From an uncultured Flavobacteriaceae bacterium (lineage in GTDB: Bacteria; Bacteroidota; Bacteroidia; Flavobacteriales; Flavobacteriaceae): DNA of 64,000 nucleotides. The position numbers were made by a program, and so were the translations under genes. The DNA is taken from assembly GCA_947501625.1 (NCBI GenBank), contig CANMWN010000001.1:817319-881318 (forward strand), written 5' to 3'. Position 1 is the first letter of the stretch. Every line of letters starts with the position of its first letter. A model generated the notes under the pieces. That model saw only the letters and a program-made list of their open reading frames with translations, was not told where the DNA came from and did not search any database. Shown piece by piece: positions 44,930-54,586 of the stretch.

Positions 44930-45706
44930 ATGTCTAGTAATTTGAATGTTGCGCTTTTCCAGTTAGATTTAATTTGGGAATCGCCAAAAGAAAATTTAAA
45001 AAAGGTTTCGAATTTTATAGATTCACTATCAAATGATATTGATTTGATTGTACTGCCCGAAATGTTTACAACAGGTTTTACCATGAATCCCTATAATTCT
45101 GCGGAACTAATGGCAGGAAATACTATTGGTTGGCTACAAAATAAAGCAATTGAAAAGCAAATTGCTATTGTCGGAAGTTTGGTTATAGGAGATGGAGAGA
45201 ATTATTTTAATAGATTAGTTTTTGTGCATCCAAAAGGTAAAATAGCAACTTATGATAAACGCCATTTATTTACTTATGGAGGAGAGGATAAAGTATATAA
45301 TTCAGGAAATGAGAGATTGATAGTAGATTATAAAGGATGGAAAATATGTCCAATGATTTGTTATGATTTGCGTTTTCCAGTTTGGTCTAGGAATGATGTA
45401 GATTATGATTTGTTGATTTATGTTGCCAATTGGCCTAAACCAAGAATTTCGGCTTGGGATACTTTATTAAATGCACGTGCAATAGAAAATATGTGCTACA
45501 CAATTGGAGTAAACAGAGTAGGAGTTGATGGAAATAGTTTAGAATATATTGGGCATTCTCAAACTATTGATATGTTAGGAAAGCAGTTAAATTTTTCGGT
45601 GAATGATGAAATTGTGAGCGTAATAAAGATGGAAAAAGAGAAACTAAACTCTGCTAGAGAAAAGTTTAGATTTTTGGATGATAAAGATTCTTTTAAGATA
45701 CTATAA
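44930..45706 (+). CDS. Omega-amidase (nitrilase family)
   Basis: A 258-residue carbon-nitrogen hydrolase. The Glu-Lys-Cys triad is visible: Glu in VLPEMFTTGF (near 44), Lys in YDKRHLF and Cys in MICYDLRFPVW. The sequence fits the YafV/Nit2 group that hydrolyses 2-oxoglutaramate and 2-oxosuccinamate, which matches the transaminase encoded upstream. It overlaps the convergent acyltransferase by 14 bases. Confidence 0.92.
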   Translation: MSSNLNVALFQLDLIWESPKENLKKVSNFIDSLSNDIDLIVLPEMFTTGFTMNPYNSAELMAGNTIGWLQNKAIEKQIAIVGSLVIGDGENYFNRLVFVHPKGKIATYDKRHLFTYGGEDKVYNSGNERLIVDYKGWKICPMICYDLRFPVWSRNDVDYDLLIYVANWPKPRISAWDTLLNARAIENMCYTIGVNRVGVDGNSLEYIGHSQTIDMLGKQLNFSVNDEIVSVIKMEKEKLNSAREKFRFLDDKDSFKIL

Positions 45707-46430
45707 TATCTTTTTTGACAGTTTCTTCAGTTAATTTAAAAAGGTCTTGAAAACTCAAAGAACTTACCTCAATCGGTTGATGCACTTTGAAATTTATTGT
45801 TAATCCTAATGGTAATGGAAATCCATCATATTGTAGTAATTTCCATGAATTATTAATTGAAATAGGTATTATCAATCCATCTGGAATATTTTTGACCAAC
45901 ATTTTCAATCCATTTTCAGAAAACCTTTTTGGCACGCCGTCTCTACTTCTTGTTCCTTCAGGAAAAATTACTGCTGCATACTTATTTTTTTGAATATATT
46001 TTCCAAAGTTAGTTATTGCAGTTAAGGATTGTTTTGCATCTTTTCTATCTATTAAGACACTTCCGCCATGTTTTAAATTAAAAGAAACACTTGGGATTCC
46101 TTTTCCAAGTTCTTTTTTAGAAATAAATTTTGGATGATGCTTTCTTAAATACCATATAATTGGAGGAATATCATTCATGCTTTGATGATTAGCTACAATT
46201 ATCAAAGGTTTATCTTTAGGTATGTGATTTGGGTTGTCAAATTTTACACGACCACCAATAAAAAATATACATTTGGTTAAACATAAGTTTAATAATGCAA
46301 CTGATTTTCTATGTGCATTGTAACCTCCAATTTTCAATGTAAGCCATTGAATTGGGTGAAAAACTAATAATGATAACCCAAAAAACAGATAGTATAGAAT
46401 ACTAAAAGGATATGAAATTAATTTTTTCAA
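45693..46430 (-). CDS. 1-acyl-glycerol-3-phosphate acyltransferase (PlsC family)
   Basis: A 245-residue membrane acyltransferase. The catalytic NHQSMND (the HX4D motif), the substrate motif VIFPEGTRSRDG and a hydrophobic N-terminus mark the PlsC family, which makes phosphatidate or acylates related lipids. The start appears to be TTG at 46430; no ATG precedes the conserved part. It is encoded 15 bases after the small membrane protein. Confidence 0.9.
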   Translation of the reverse strand: MKKLISYPFSILYYLFFGLSLLVFHPIQWLTLKIGGYNAHRKSVALLNLCLTKCIFFIGGRVKFDNPNHIPKDKPLIIVANHQSMNDIPPIIWYLRKHHPKFISKKELGKGIPSVSFNLKHGGSVLIDRKDAKQSLTAITNFGKYIQKNKYAAVIFPEGTRSRDGVPKRFSENGLKMLVKNIPDGLIIPISINNSWKLLQYDGFPLPLGLTINFKVHQPIEVSSLSFQDLFKLTEETVKKDIIVS

Positions 46431-46445
46431 AAAAGCAAAATTAAT

Positions 46446-46865
46446 TTAGCCTACCAACCATTGATTCCAAGGAATACAGAAAAGTATTAATAACAATGCA
46501 CAACTATAAAACAATGCAATAGTTTTAAACTTTGAAGTGTCATTAAGTTTCTTTTTATGTTTTGACCAGCCTATTGTAATAAGAACAATAGCAATGATCA
46601 TAATAATTGGGTGTTCAACTCCTAATAATCTATTTGAGGCATCAATTCCTGAAGCCTTGATAGATTTATACCATGGAGACATGAAATACCATCCAAGACC
46701 TATTAATAATTGTATATGCATTACTATAAGAGTAAATAATGAAATACGCAAATCTCTATTTTTAAACTCTTTTTTAGAAGTGTAACCAATTATAGCATTT
46801 ACAGTTGCAATTATTAACATTACAAGCGCTATAAACGCCCAATAAGAGTGAATAGTTTTCATCAT
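46446..46865 (-). CDS. Four-helix membrane protein, cytochrome b-like
   Basis: A 139-residue protein with four predicted helices and conserved-looking histidines at the start (TIHSYWAF), in helix 2 (LIVMHIQLLIG) and before helix 3 (VEHPIIM). Homologues in Flavobacteria are often labelled cytochrome b, but haem binding is unproven. The start may be ATG 46865 or 46862. Probably cotranscribed with the PlsC gene. Confidence 0.7.
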   Translation of the reverse strand: MMKTIHSYWAFIALVMLIIATVNAIIGYTSKKEFKNRDLRISLFTLIVMHIQLLIGLGWYFMSPWYKSIKASGIDASNRLLGVEHPIIMIIAIVLITIGWSKHKKKLNDTSKFKTIALFYSCALLLILFCIPWNQWLVG

Positions 46866-46913
46866 AGTTTTGTTAGTTTAGGATAATAAACAAATGTACT
46901 AAATTTTGAGTAT

Positions 46914-46940
46914 AAAAAAACCGCTCATATTGAGCGGTTT
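46914..46940 (-). terminator. Terminator of the TonB receptor gene
   Basis: On the minus strand AACCGCTCA...TGAGCGGTT with a 2-base loop is followed by a run of T, 28 bases after the receptor stop. Confidence 0.85.
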
Positions 46941-46967
46941 TAAATTTATTTAAGATTTCTAAAATTA

Positions 46968-49658
46968 TTAGAATTTATAACTTACTCCAAAGTTCCATCT
47001 TCTACCATATCCAAAATAACCTTGGTTAGTAACATTAAGACCATCATAAGTTTCATCTCCTGGGCCAGCAAAATTAGCAGAACGTAATTCAGCAATGTAA
47101 ATATTGTTGAATACATTATTAACATTTGCTCTTAATCTTAAAGATTGACCGTTTTCAAAAGGAAGTTTAAACGACACTCCCATATCAGCAAGACCATAAG
47201 AAGGAATCTTAAGATTTTCTTTTACAGCACCTACATTAGCATATAAATTATCATAAAATCTATAATCAAAGTCAGCAGCTAAATTTTCAACAATAGTATA
47301 TTTAACACCTATACCTGCAGTAAGTTGTGCAGCATCACCAACTTTACCACCATCAACATCTATTCTTTCTTCAGAAGTAACATTTTGGTCTTCATCTCTT
47401 TCTTGTGAAATTACATCTCCAACAAATTCCCAATTACCTACAGATAAGAATCCGTTTAATTTTAATTTAGGAGTTGCTTTAGCAGATAAACTTAATTCAA
47501 TTCCTGAGTGGTTTTGCTCTTGGCCAGAAGTTACAGTTGTTATTACTTGACCTGTATTAAAGTCAGTTCTAGCAGAACTTCCTACTCTATCTTTCCAATT
47601 AGTGCTATATAAATCTAAATTAGCAGTTACAAACTCACTTTTGAATGCATACCCTAACTCAAAACCTAATATTTTTTCATTTTGAGCATAAGTATTTAGT
47701 CTGTTAGTGAAATCTGGAGCATACACATTATCATGGTATGGTTGACGCGAATAATATCCTACATTAGCATATAATTTATTTTCATCATCAATAGTATAAC
47801 TACCACCAGCTTTAACATTGAACCCAAAATTAGATACTTTTGGACCATCAGTACCAGGAGTAATGTTAGAAGGTAATGGAGATGTACCTTGAGATGAAGT
47901 TCCATCAATCAATGATTGATCTGCATATTGATAATGATCAAATCTTTGATTCCATTGGTTAGAAATTGCACCTTGGAAGAAAGCAGACATTTTATCGTTT
48001 GCATATTCTAATTGTGTAAATAATCCTCCATAAGAAATACGCTCATCATTACTATAAGCAATTTTTTCATCTTGATCAAAACTTGCAAAAGTAGCTGTCC
48101 ATGGATTAGCAGCCATATCTCTAGTAGTAATTACATTCTTATAAGTTCCAAAAGAACCATAAGTATCATGATTATTATTTTGATCTCTCAAACGAATATT
48201 CTCTTGCCATGAAGTTAAACCATGGAAGTTTTCAACAACTCTAAAGTGTTCACCATAATAGGTTCTTAAATCTACACCAATATTGAAAGTTAAGTTATCA
48301 GATAATTGTTTTTTAAGGTTAGATACAGCACCATACCAACTATGTAGGTTCATAGATGCACGTGTTACATAACCTCCTTCAGCTGCAAAAAAACCACCTG
48401 CACCAGAAGTGCTTTCATTATATGCATAAATTGCATCATAATCAATATATCCATCAGCAGTTCTTATTCTGTTACCTCTATTTCCAGTACCACCACCGCG
48501 GCCCCAAGAAGCATAAAGAACAGTTGATAAATCAGTAGTTTCATTGATGTTTAAATCCCAGTTTAAGTTAGCAACAGGCTTATGATAGAAATTTCTTCTT
48601 TCTGTCATATATTGACCTTGATAAGTTCCCCAGTTATTGTTATATCTTCTACCTCTTTCTAAATAAGTAGATATTCTTTGTGAAAAAGCTTGATCATGCC
48701 ATTGTGGAGCACCAGTAATCAAGAAATTAAAATTATTTTTTTCATTAGGCTTATATCCAAAAGAAACAAAATAAGTTTGACCTTGACCAAAGTTACCTTC
48801 GTTGTATCCATTACCTTGCCAGTGAGAAAGCATTACAGATGTTCCCCATCCTTTTTCATTCATACCAGTGTTATAGGCTAAAGTTGTTTTTAAATAACCG
48901 TTATTTGCAACACCAACATTGAAATTACCACCTTCTTCTTTGGCAGTTGTATTCATTACAAAATTTACAGTTCCACCAACAGAAGAAATAGCTAATTTAG
49001 AAGCACCTAAACCTCTTTGCATTTGTACTACACTAGCAATATCAGATAAACCTGACCAGTTAGACCAGTACATTCTACCATCTTCCATACCATTAATTGG
49101 CTGTCCGTTTAATAAGAATGCTGTATTTGTTTGATCAAATCCACGAACAGAAATTCTTGAATCTCCATAACCAGATTGACCTGCAACATAAACAGAAGGT
49201 GTGTTTACAAGCGTAGTTGTAATGTCTCCAGTTCCAATTTTATCTCTTATTTCTTGAACAGGAATAGTAGAAGTCGCTATAGGAGTTCTTCTAGTATTTG
49301 CTAAATCAACAATACCAGTTCCTACAACTACAATCTCATCTAATGCTTCTTGTGAAGCTTCTAATTGAATACTTCCTAAATCAATTGTTGCTCCAGAGGC
49401 AACCGTAAAATCAATATTTTTATTGGCATATCCAATAAATGATACAGTTAGTGTACCAGTACCTTCATTAACGTCAAGTGAGAATTGACCATTAAAATCT
49501 GTAGAAGCACCTTTTGTTGTACCAACTAAAATAACATCAGCTCCTGGTAATGGTTGACTAGACTCATCTAGTACTGTACCAGTTACTGTTTGACCATACA
49601 TAGCAGTTGAAGTTACAATGAACAACGCTACTAGTAAAAATTGTGTAATTTTTTTCAT
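46968..49658 (-). CDS. TonB-dependent receptor with CarboxypepD_reg domain
   Basis: An 896-residue outer-membrane receptor. A signal peptide (to the Gln of MYGQ, ~23) is followed by a carboxypeptidase-regulatory-like domain (VTGTVLDESSQPLPGADVI), the plug (RDKIGTGDITTTLVNTPSVY, ISVRGFDQTNTAFLLNG), and a 22-strand barrel ending in FGVSYKF with a terminal aromatic. ATG 49658 gives a proper signal peptide; an in-frame upstream start would add 13 hydrophilic residues. No SusD partner or exporter gene is adjacent, so the ligand is unknown. Monocistronic. Confidence 0.93.
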   Translation of the reverse strand: MKKITQFLLVALFIVTSTAMYGQTVTGTVLDESSQPLPGADVILVGTTKGASTDFNGQFSLDVNEGTGTLTVSFIGYANKNIDFTVASGATIDLGSIQLEASQEALDEIVVVGTGIVDLANTRRTPIATSTIPVQEIRDKIGTGDITTTLVNTPSVYVAGQSGYGDSRISVRGFDQTNTAFLLNGQPINGMEDGRMYWSNWSGLSDIASVVQMQRGLGASKLAISSVGGTVNFVMNTTAKEEGGNFNVGVANNGYLKTTLAYNTGMNEKGWGTSVMLSHWQGNGYNEGNFGQGQTYFVSFGYKPNEKNNFNFLITGAPQWHDQAFSQRISTYLERGRRYNNNWGTYQGQYMTERRNFYHKPVANLNWDLNINETTDLSTVLYASWGRGGGTGNRGNRIRTADGYIDYDAIYAYNESTSGAGGFFAAEGGYVTRASMNLHSWYGAVSNLKKQLSDNLTFNIGVDLRTYYGEHFRVVENFHGLTSWQENIRLRDQNNNHDTYGSFGTYKNVITTRDMAANPWTATFASFDQDEKIAYSNDERISYGGLFTQLEYANDKMSAFFQGAISNQWNQRFDHYQYADQSLIDGTSSQGTSPLPSNITPGTDGPKVSNFGFNVKAGGSYTIDDENKLYANVGYYSRQPYHDNVYAPDFTNRLNTYAQNEKILGFELGYAFKSEFVTANLDLYSTNWKDRVGSSARTDFNTGQVITTVTSGQEQNHSGIELSLSAKATPKLKLNGFLSVGNWEFVGDVISQERDEDQNVTSEERIDVDGGKVGDAAQLTAGIGVKYTIVENLAADFDYRFYDNLYANVGAVKENLKIPSYGLADMGVSFKLPFENGQSLRLRANVNNVFNNIYIAELRSANFAGPGDETYDGLNVTNQGYFGYGRRWNFGVSYKF

Positions 49659-49842
49659 CTTAAAGTAAGTGTTTTTAATAGTTATGCAAATATGCAAAAT
49701 TTTTATGAGTCTTTTAGTAAAATATTAACAAAAAATTGGGAATTCAATATTTACAAGGGAAACACAGTTGTAATTGATAATCAAAGAGTTGATAAAATTA
49801 CCTGAAATTTCAATAACGAGTCATTGTAGAGGTGTAATTAAA

Positions 49843-51414
49843 TTATTTTTTTGAATAAATTTTATGAGCCAATTCTTTGCCTAATTCTACACCAAATTGA
49901 TCAAAACTATAGATGTTCCAAATAACTCCTTGAACAAAAATTTTATGTTCATAAAGAGCAATTAAACTACCCAAGTTTTTTGGAGTTAATTTTTTTATTA
50001 AAATAACATTTGTTGGCTTGTTTCCTTCAAAAATTTTAAATGGAAGTAGTGTTTCAATCTCATCAATTTTTCCTTGAAATTTTAGGTCCAAATGCACTTC
50101 TTCTCTGGTTTTCCCTTCGGCAAGTGCTTGAATTTGACCAAAGAAATTTGCCATCAATTTTTCGTGATGTTCAATTTCGCCATAAAGTGATTCTTTAAAG
50201 CCAATGAAATCTGCTGGAATAATCTTAGTTCCTTGATGAATTAGTTGCATGTATGCATGCTGAGCGTTGGTTCCAGCACTTCCCCAAATCACATTACCAG
50301 TTTGATAAGTCACTAGTTTTCCATTTCTATCAACTGATTTTCCGTTACTCTCCATATTTGCTTGTTGTAGATAAGCTGAAAGTTTGTTTAAATATTGAGA
50401 ATAGGGCAAAATAACTTCAGTTTCAGCATTAAAAAAGTTGGTGTACCAAATCCCAATTAGTGCAAGTATTACCGGAATATTATTTTGGAAAGTTTCGTTT
50501 TTAAAATGTTCATCCATTTCAGAAGCACCAATTAATAACTCCTTGAAATTCTTGTATCCAACTGCTAAACTGATGGATAAACCAACAGGGCTCCACAAAG
50601 AATAACGACCTCCAACCCAATTCCACATTGGAAAAATGTTTGATTTTTCTATTCCAAAGTTTTCAACAGCATCTAAATTGGTTGAGACAGCAACAAAGTG
50701 TTTTTTTATTGCCTCTTCATTAGCGCTTTCTAAAAACCACTTTCGAATTGTAGTTGCATTTGTTATTGTTTCTTGTGTTGTAAATGTTTTAGAAACAATA
50801 ATAAATAAGGTAGTTTCAGGATTTAAATGTTTAATAGTTTCACCTACATGATCACCATCAATATTGGAAACAAAATGAACGTTTAGGTGGTTTTTATAAA
50901 ATTTTAAAGCATCTACAACCATGCTTGGCCCTAGATCAGAACCTCCGATACCAATATTGACAATATCAGTAATTTTTTGGTTAGTATAACCTTTCCATTT
51001 CCCTGAAATTACTTGTTCAGAAAACGCTTCAATTTTTGAAAGTGCTTTATTTATTTCAGGTATTATATTTTGATCATCAACATAAATAGCGTCTTTTTTT
51101 TGAGTTCTCAACGCTGTATGAAGCACCGCTCTTTTTTCTGTAGCATTAATTATATCACCCTCAAAATATTTATTTATAGCATCTTTTAATTCAACTTCAT
51201 TAGCCAATCCAATTAGTTGGTCTATTGTTTTTTGATTAAGTCTGTTGTTAGAATAATCGATTAAAAAATCATTAAAAGCAATTGAAAATTCTTCTTTTCT
51301 ATTTGAGTTTGATTTGAAAAAATCTTTAATGTGCTTGCCTTTTATTTCTTCAAAGTGATTATTTAGTTCTTTCCAAGAATTAGTGGTTGTTGGATTGATG
51401 TTTTTTAATGCCAT
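49843..51414 (-). CDS. pgi: Glucose-6-phosphate isomerase
   Basis: A 523-residue glycolytic isomerase. VNIGIGGSDLGPSMV, the FIIVSKTFTTQET motif, WNWVGGRYSLWS and the C-terminal FDQFGVELGKELA are all present. It is 12 bases downstream of the M23 peptidase gene on the same strand. Confidence 0.97.
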   Translation of the reverse strand: MALKNINPTTTNSWKELNNHFEEIKGKHIKDFFKSNSNRKEEFSIAFNDFLIDYSNNRLNQKTIDQLIGLANEVELKDAINKYFEGDIINATEKRAVLHTALRTQKKDAIYVDDQNIIPEINKALSKIEAFSEQVISGKWKGYTNQKITDIVNIGIGGSDLGPSMVVDALKFYKNHLNVHFVSNIDGDHVGETIKHLNPETTLFIIVSKTFTTQETITNATTIRKWFLESANEEAIKKHFVAVSTNLDAVENFGIEKSNIFPMWNWVGGRYSLWSPVGLSISLAVGYKNFKELLIGASEMDEHFKNETFQNNIPVILALIGIWYTNFFNAETEVILPYSQYLNKLSAYLQQANMESNGKSVDRNGKLVTYQTGNVIWGSAGTNAQHAYMQLIHQGTKIIPADFIGFKESLYGEIEHHEKLMANFFGQIQALAEGKTREEVHLDLKFQGKIDEIETLLPFKIFEGNKPTNVILIKKLTPKNLGSLIALYEHKIFVQGVIWNIYSFDQFGVELGKELAHKIYSKK

Positions 51415-51426
51415 AGAAAATAATAA

Positions 51427-52686
51427 TTAAAAAGTGTGTGCAATATTTGATATATCCTCATCAAATGACACTGCATCAAGTTTATGTTTTATTTCTTTAA
51501 TGGAATTTAAATAAATAGGTTTTATTTCTTCTTTCATTGGTTTAGCTGCTGGAAGTTTTTGTTTTAAAGGGTCAACTTGTCTTCCGTTTTTCCAAAACCG
51601 ATAACAAACATGTGGTCCACCTGTATTTCCTGTCATACCAACATATCCAATAACATCTCCTTGTTTTACAACATCTCCCTTTTTTACAGCCTGTCGACTC
51701 ATGTGTAAATATTGAGTACTATAAGTTCCGTTATGTCTAATTTTTACATATTTACCATTACCGCCTCTTCGTCTAGACTCAGTAACCGTACCATTGGCGG
51801 TTGCAATAATTGGAGTTCCTATTGGTGATGCAAAATCTGTTCCTTTATGAGGTCTTACACGATTTCCGTAATAAGCAATTCTTCTTTTTAAGTTGTATCT
51901 TGAAGAAATTCTATAGTTAAATTTAATGGGAGCTTTTAAGAATTGACGACGAAGAACATTTGTGTTTTCATCATAATAATCTTCAATCATTTTGGTAGAA
52001 TCAGCAATAAATTTAAATGCATAAAATGGTTTTCCTCCATGCTCAAAATAAGCAGCTTTAATCTGATTTATTCCAGCAGGAATAGTATCATCAATATATC
52101 GCTCTTCATATACAATTTTGAATTTATCATTTTTTTGAAGCCTGAAAAAATCAATGGTCCAAGCATAAATTGTAGATAATTCATTAGAAATTACTGCACT
52201 TAAACCTTGTGAGTCTAATGTTTCTGATAAAGAACTAGTAATGGTTCCAGAAGCAGTTTTTTCAACCAATTTTACGGGCTTTCTTTCTTTTTTTGCAATT
52301 ATTGAGTCTGTAAAATCTATAACAGTATGTTCAATTTTATTGTGCTGATATATAAATACTTGTGCTTGTTCGGTAGAATCTTTTTTTGCAAGAATTGTAT
52401 ATGGTTTTCCTGCGCGTAAACGCCTTACATCAAATATACTTTTAATATCTGTGGCAATCTTATTAATGGTTGGGTATTCAACATGGTTCCTGTCCAATAT
52501 AACCCCAAAACTTTCGCCTTTATCTATGGTATCTTTTATAACTTTGTAATCATTCAAGTTATATCCAAATTCAATAATTGAATCAGGTTTCTTTAAGATA
52601 ATTTCTTCTTTTTCGCTTGGCTTTGGATTGTTGTTACAGCTTATGATTAGAAGTGCGCCAAATAATAGAGCAATATATCTTTTCAA
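51427..52686 (-). CDS. M23-family peptidoglycan endopeptidase lipoprotein
   Basis: A 419-residue exported protein with lipobox IISC. Residues ~60-280 form an SH3-like/OapA-type N-terminal region; ~285-390 is a LytM domain with the zinc ligands in RPHKGTDFA and the catalytic LHMSRQ. The usual HxH is GPHVCYRFWKNG, that is, Cys replaces the second His, a form I associate with Bacteroidota. The start is TTG at 52686. Probable role: cell-wall cleavage during growth or division. Confidence 0.88.
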   Translation of the reverse strand: MKRYIALLFGALLIISCNNNPKPSEKEEIILKKPDSIIEFGYNLNDYKVIKDTIDKGESFGVILDRNHVEYPTINKIATDIKSIFDVRRLRAGKPYTILAKKDSTEQAQVFIYQHNKIEHTVIDFTDSIIAKKERKPVKLVEKTASGTITSSLSETLDSQGLSAVISNELSTIYAWTIDFFRLQKNDKFKIVYEERYIDDTIPAGINQIKAAYFEHGGKPFYAFKFIADSTKMIEDYYDENTNVLRRQFLKAPIKFNYRISSRYNLKRRIAYYGNRVRPHKGTDFASPIGTPIIATANGTVTESRRRGGNGKYVKIRHNGTYSTQYLHMSRQAVKKGDVVKQGDVIGYVGMTGNTGGPHVCYRFWKNGRQVDPLKQKLPAAKPMKEEIKPIYLNSIKEIKHKLDAVSFDEDISNIAHTF

Positions 52687-52733
52687 GTGTATACTTTTTT
52701 AGGGTTAGTAAAATAAAAACCCAAAAGTACAAT

Positions 52734-53507
52734 TTAATTATCAAAAATTATGTTAAAAGGATTTGCTAAGCCTTTGAATTGATCTAAATCGGCTTTTAAA
52801 GAACCAACAGCAAGATCAGCTTTAATTCTAATAGGAATTTTGTTTTTATCTGCTGTTATCCATACAGTTAAACTTTCTTCAGCTTTAAACACTCTTCCAG
52901 ATTGAACTAAAGGTCTGAATCTAAGACATTTGATTTTGCCAAATTTGGTTTTAAGTAGGTCTTCACCAAGATAGCGCATTTTAAAACCAAAAGTTTCATA
53001 ATCAAAAAACATATCTAATGATAATTCATCACCAACTTTTAAATCACTTATGTCTTGATTTCTAAGATAATAAAATGCCGAAATCATATCCTGAACATTA
53101 TCAGCAGTTACAGTTTTTTCTTTATTCTTTTTATGATCTTTTATAAATGCAGTTTTCTCTTCTTGGTCAAAATATATATCACGTGAAATTATATGACCGC
53201 CTTCATTAACTCTTCTTCTAAAATGGTATGGTTTTAAATTATCTTTATAAAACCAAGTTTGATAATTATCTTTAACTTTAAAAAACCACCGAGTAACACC
53301 AGTTGTCCATCCTTTTGCAATAATATGAAAAGCTTCTCTATTATCTTTTTTGGCTCCTTTGACATTCACAGTTGTATAACCAGCATTAATGAGACCATAA
53401 TGCATGCGATATTTCAACCACTCACCTTCTTTAAAAACGATATTTTTTTCTTGAGTAAAGGAGACTGTTGTGGAAATTAATAGTATAATTAATAATATTC
53501 TTTTCAT
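52734..53507 (-). CDS. DUF3108 exported protein
   Basis: A 257-residue protein with a signal peptide (to ~19). The DUF3108 domain is recognisable from FKEGEWLKYRMHYGLINAG, YHFRRRVNEGG and the C-terminal TVWITADKNKIPIRI. The fold is beta-rich and lipoprotein-carrier-like; function unknown. It lies 47 bases upstream of the M23 gene and may be cotranscribed. Confidence 0.85.
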   Translation of the reverse strand: MKRILLIILLISTTVSFTQEKNIVFKEGEWLKYRMHYGLINAGYTTVNVKGAKKDNREAFHIIAKGWTTGVTRWFFKVKDNYQTWFYKDNLKPYHFRRRVNEGGHIISRDIYFDQEEKTAFIKDHKKNKEKTVTADNVQDMISAFYYLRNQDISDLKVGDELSLDMFFDYETFGFKMRYLGEDLLKTKFGKIKCLRFRPLVQSGRVFKAEESLTVWITADKNKIPIRIKADLAVGSLKADLDQFKGLANPFNIIFDN

Positions 53508-53570
53508 ATTTTTTTAGTTGATTGATCTTTTCTTTATTTCTGAAATTACAATTACCATTCCAAAAATAGA

Positions 53571-53600
53571 AAAAAGCCTAACGACATAACGTTAAGCTTT
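53571..53600 (-). terminator. Terminator of the aromatic catabolic operon
   Basis: AAGCTTAACG pairs with CGTTAGGCTT (one G-T pair) on the minus strand and is followed by a T run, 24 bases after the dioxygenase stop. Confidence 0.7.
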
Positions 53601-53623
53601 TCAAAAAATTATAGTTTTTTAAT

Positions 53624-54568
53624 TCATTTAGTTAAAATTTCGTAGCCTTCAAGATTGGTAATTCCCCAATTTTTTAATTCATCTTCACTCCATAACTTAG
53701 GAAAGAAAATACGTCTTTGATATCTTGGGTGCATATATTTTTGCCAGTGACTTCCACCAGTAGCTTCAATATCGCCATCACCAAGATATTTATTGGCGGC
53801 GTTATAATGAGCCATTACCCATTTTACATTTACTGTATGATCATAATGCCTCATTGCATTAATCAAGTTAACATTTTCACGAGTCTTTTGAGGCAATTGC
53901 TGGAACTTTTTAGACAGATTGATTTCATTATAATCTTCCATAAAATCAATAAAGTCGCCCAAATATTTCTTTTCGAATAATTTTAAAAGAATTGATTTTT
54001 CTCCTGTGTTATAATTTTTACCAGCAGCTTGCCAATACAAATGATCAAACGCATGTTTAAAAGGGGTATCTCGGTTTATGGTATCTCTAAATCTAGCATC
54101 AATAAGGTTAATTAATTCTGTAGATGCAAATTCGATTTTTCTATATTGAGCACTTTGGAAACCACTTGCTGGAGTTAAAGTATTTCTAAACTTCAAATAT
54201 TGCTCAACTTCCATTCCGTCTTGCATTACACTAAATGAATTGGCTAGCATATCAAAATACCTGCTTATCCTTGCTAGATGCATACTAAATTTTTCTGCAG
54301 AAATTTCTTCAGTTTTTGCTACTTGATCTATTTCCCATAATATCATTTTAAACAACAACTCATTTACTTGATGATACATAATAAATATCATCTCGTCTTT
54401 TTCAGTTGTTCTTGGAATTTGCAATCCTAGAAGAGCATCAGTTTGGATATAATCCCAATAGGTTGTTGGGTTGCTCCATAACAAACCTTCAAGCATTGTA
54501 TTTAATGGAATATCTAAATCCTTATATTTTTGTTCTATTTGTTGAAGTAAATCTTCTCTTTTTAACAT
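53624..54568 (-). CDS. Tryptophan 2,3-dioxygenase family protein
   Basis: A 314-residue haem dioxygenase. YHQVNELLFKMILWEID near residue 65 contains the conserved His/Glu region, and MRHYDHTVNVKWVMAHYN contains the proximal His and substrate residues; GATGGSHW-like glycine loop is represented by EATGGSHWQKYMH. It opens tryptophan degradation to kynurenine. It is the last gene of hmgA-hpd-TDO, an unusual combination with tyrosine catabolism; a changed substrate cannot be excluded. Confidence 0.9.
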   Translation of the reverse strand: MLKREDLLQQIEQKYKDLDIPLNTMLEGLLWSNPTTYWDYIQTDALLGLQIPRTTEKDEMIFIMYHQVNELLFKMILWEIDQVAKTEEISAEKFSMHLARISRYFDMLANSFSVMQDGMEVEQYLKFRNTLTPASGFQSAQYRKIEFASTELINLIDARFRDTINRDTPFKHAFDHLYWQAAGKNYNTGEKSILLKLFEKKYLGDFIDFMEDYNEINLSKKFQQLPQKTRENVNLINAMRHYDHTVNVKWVMAHYNAANKYLGDGDIEATGGSHWQKYMHPRYQRRIFFPKLWSEDELKNWGITNLEGYEILTK

Positions 54569-54586
54569 AAAAATTTAACTTTAAGA

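Noticed and set aside
46968-49658. SusC-type glycan receptor
   Set aside because: No SusD gene or glycan-degrading genes are adjacent and the receptor is monocistronic.
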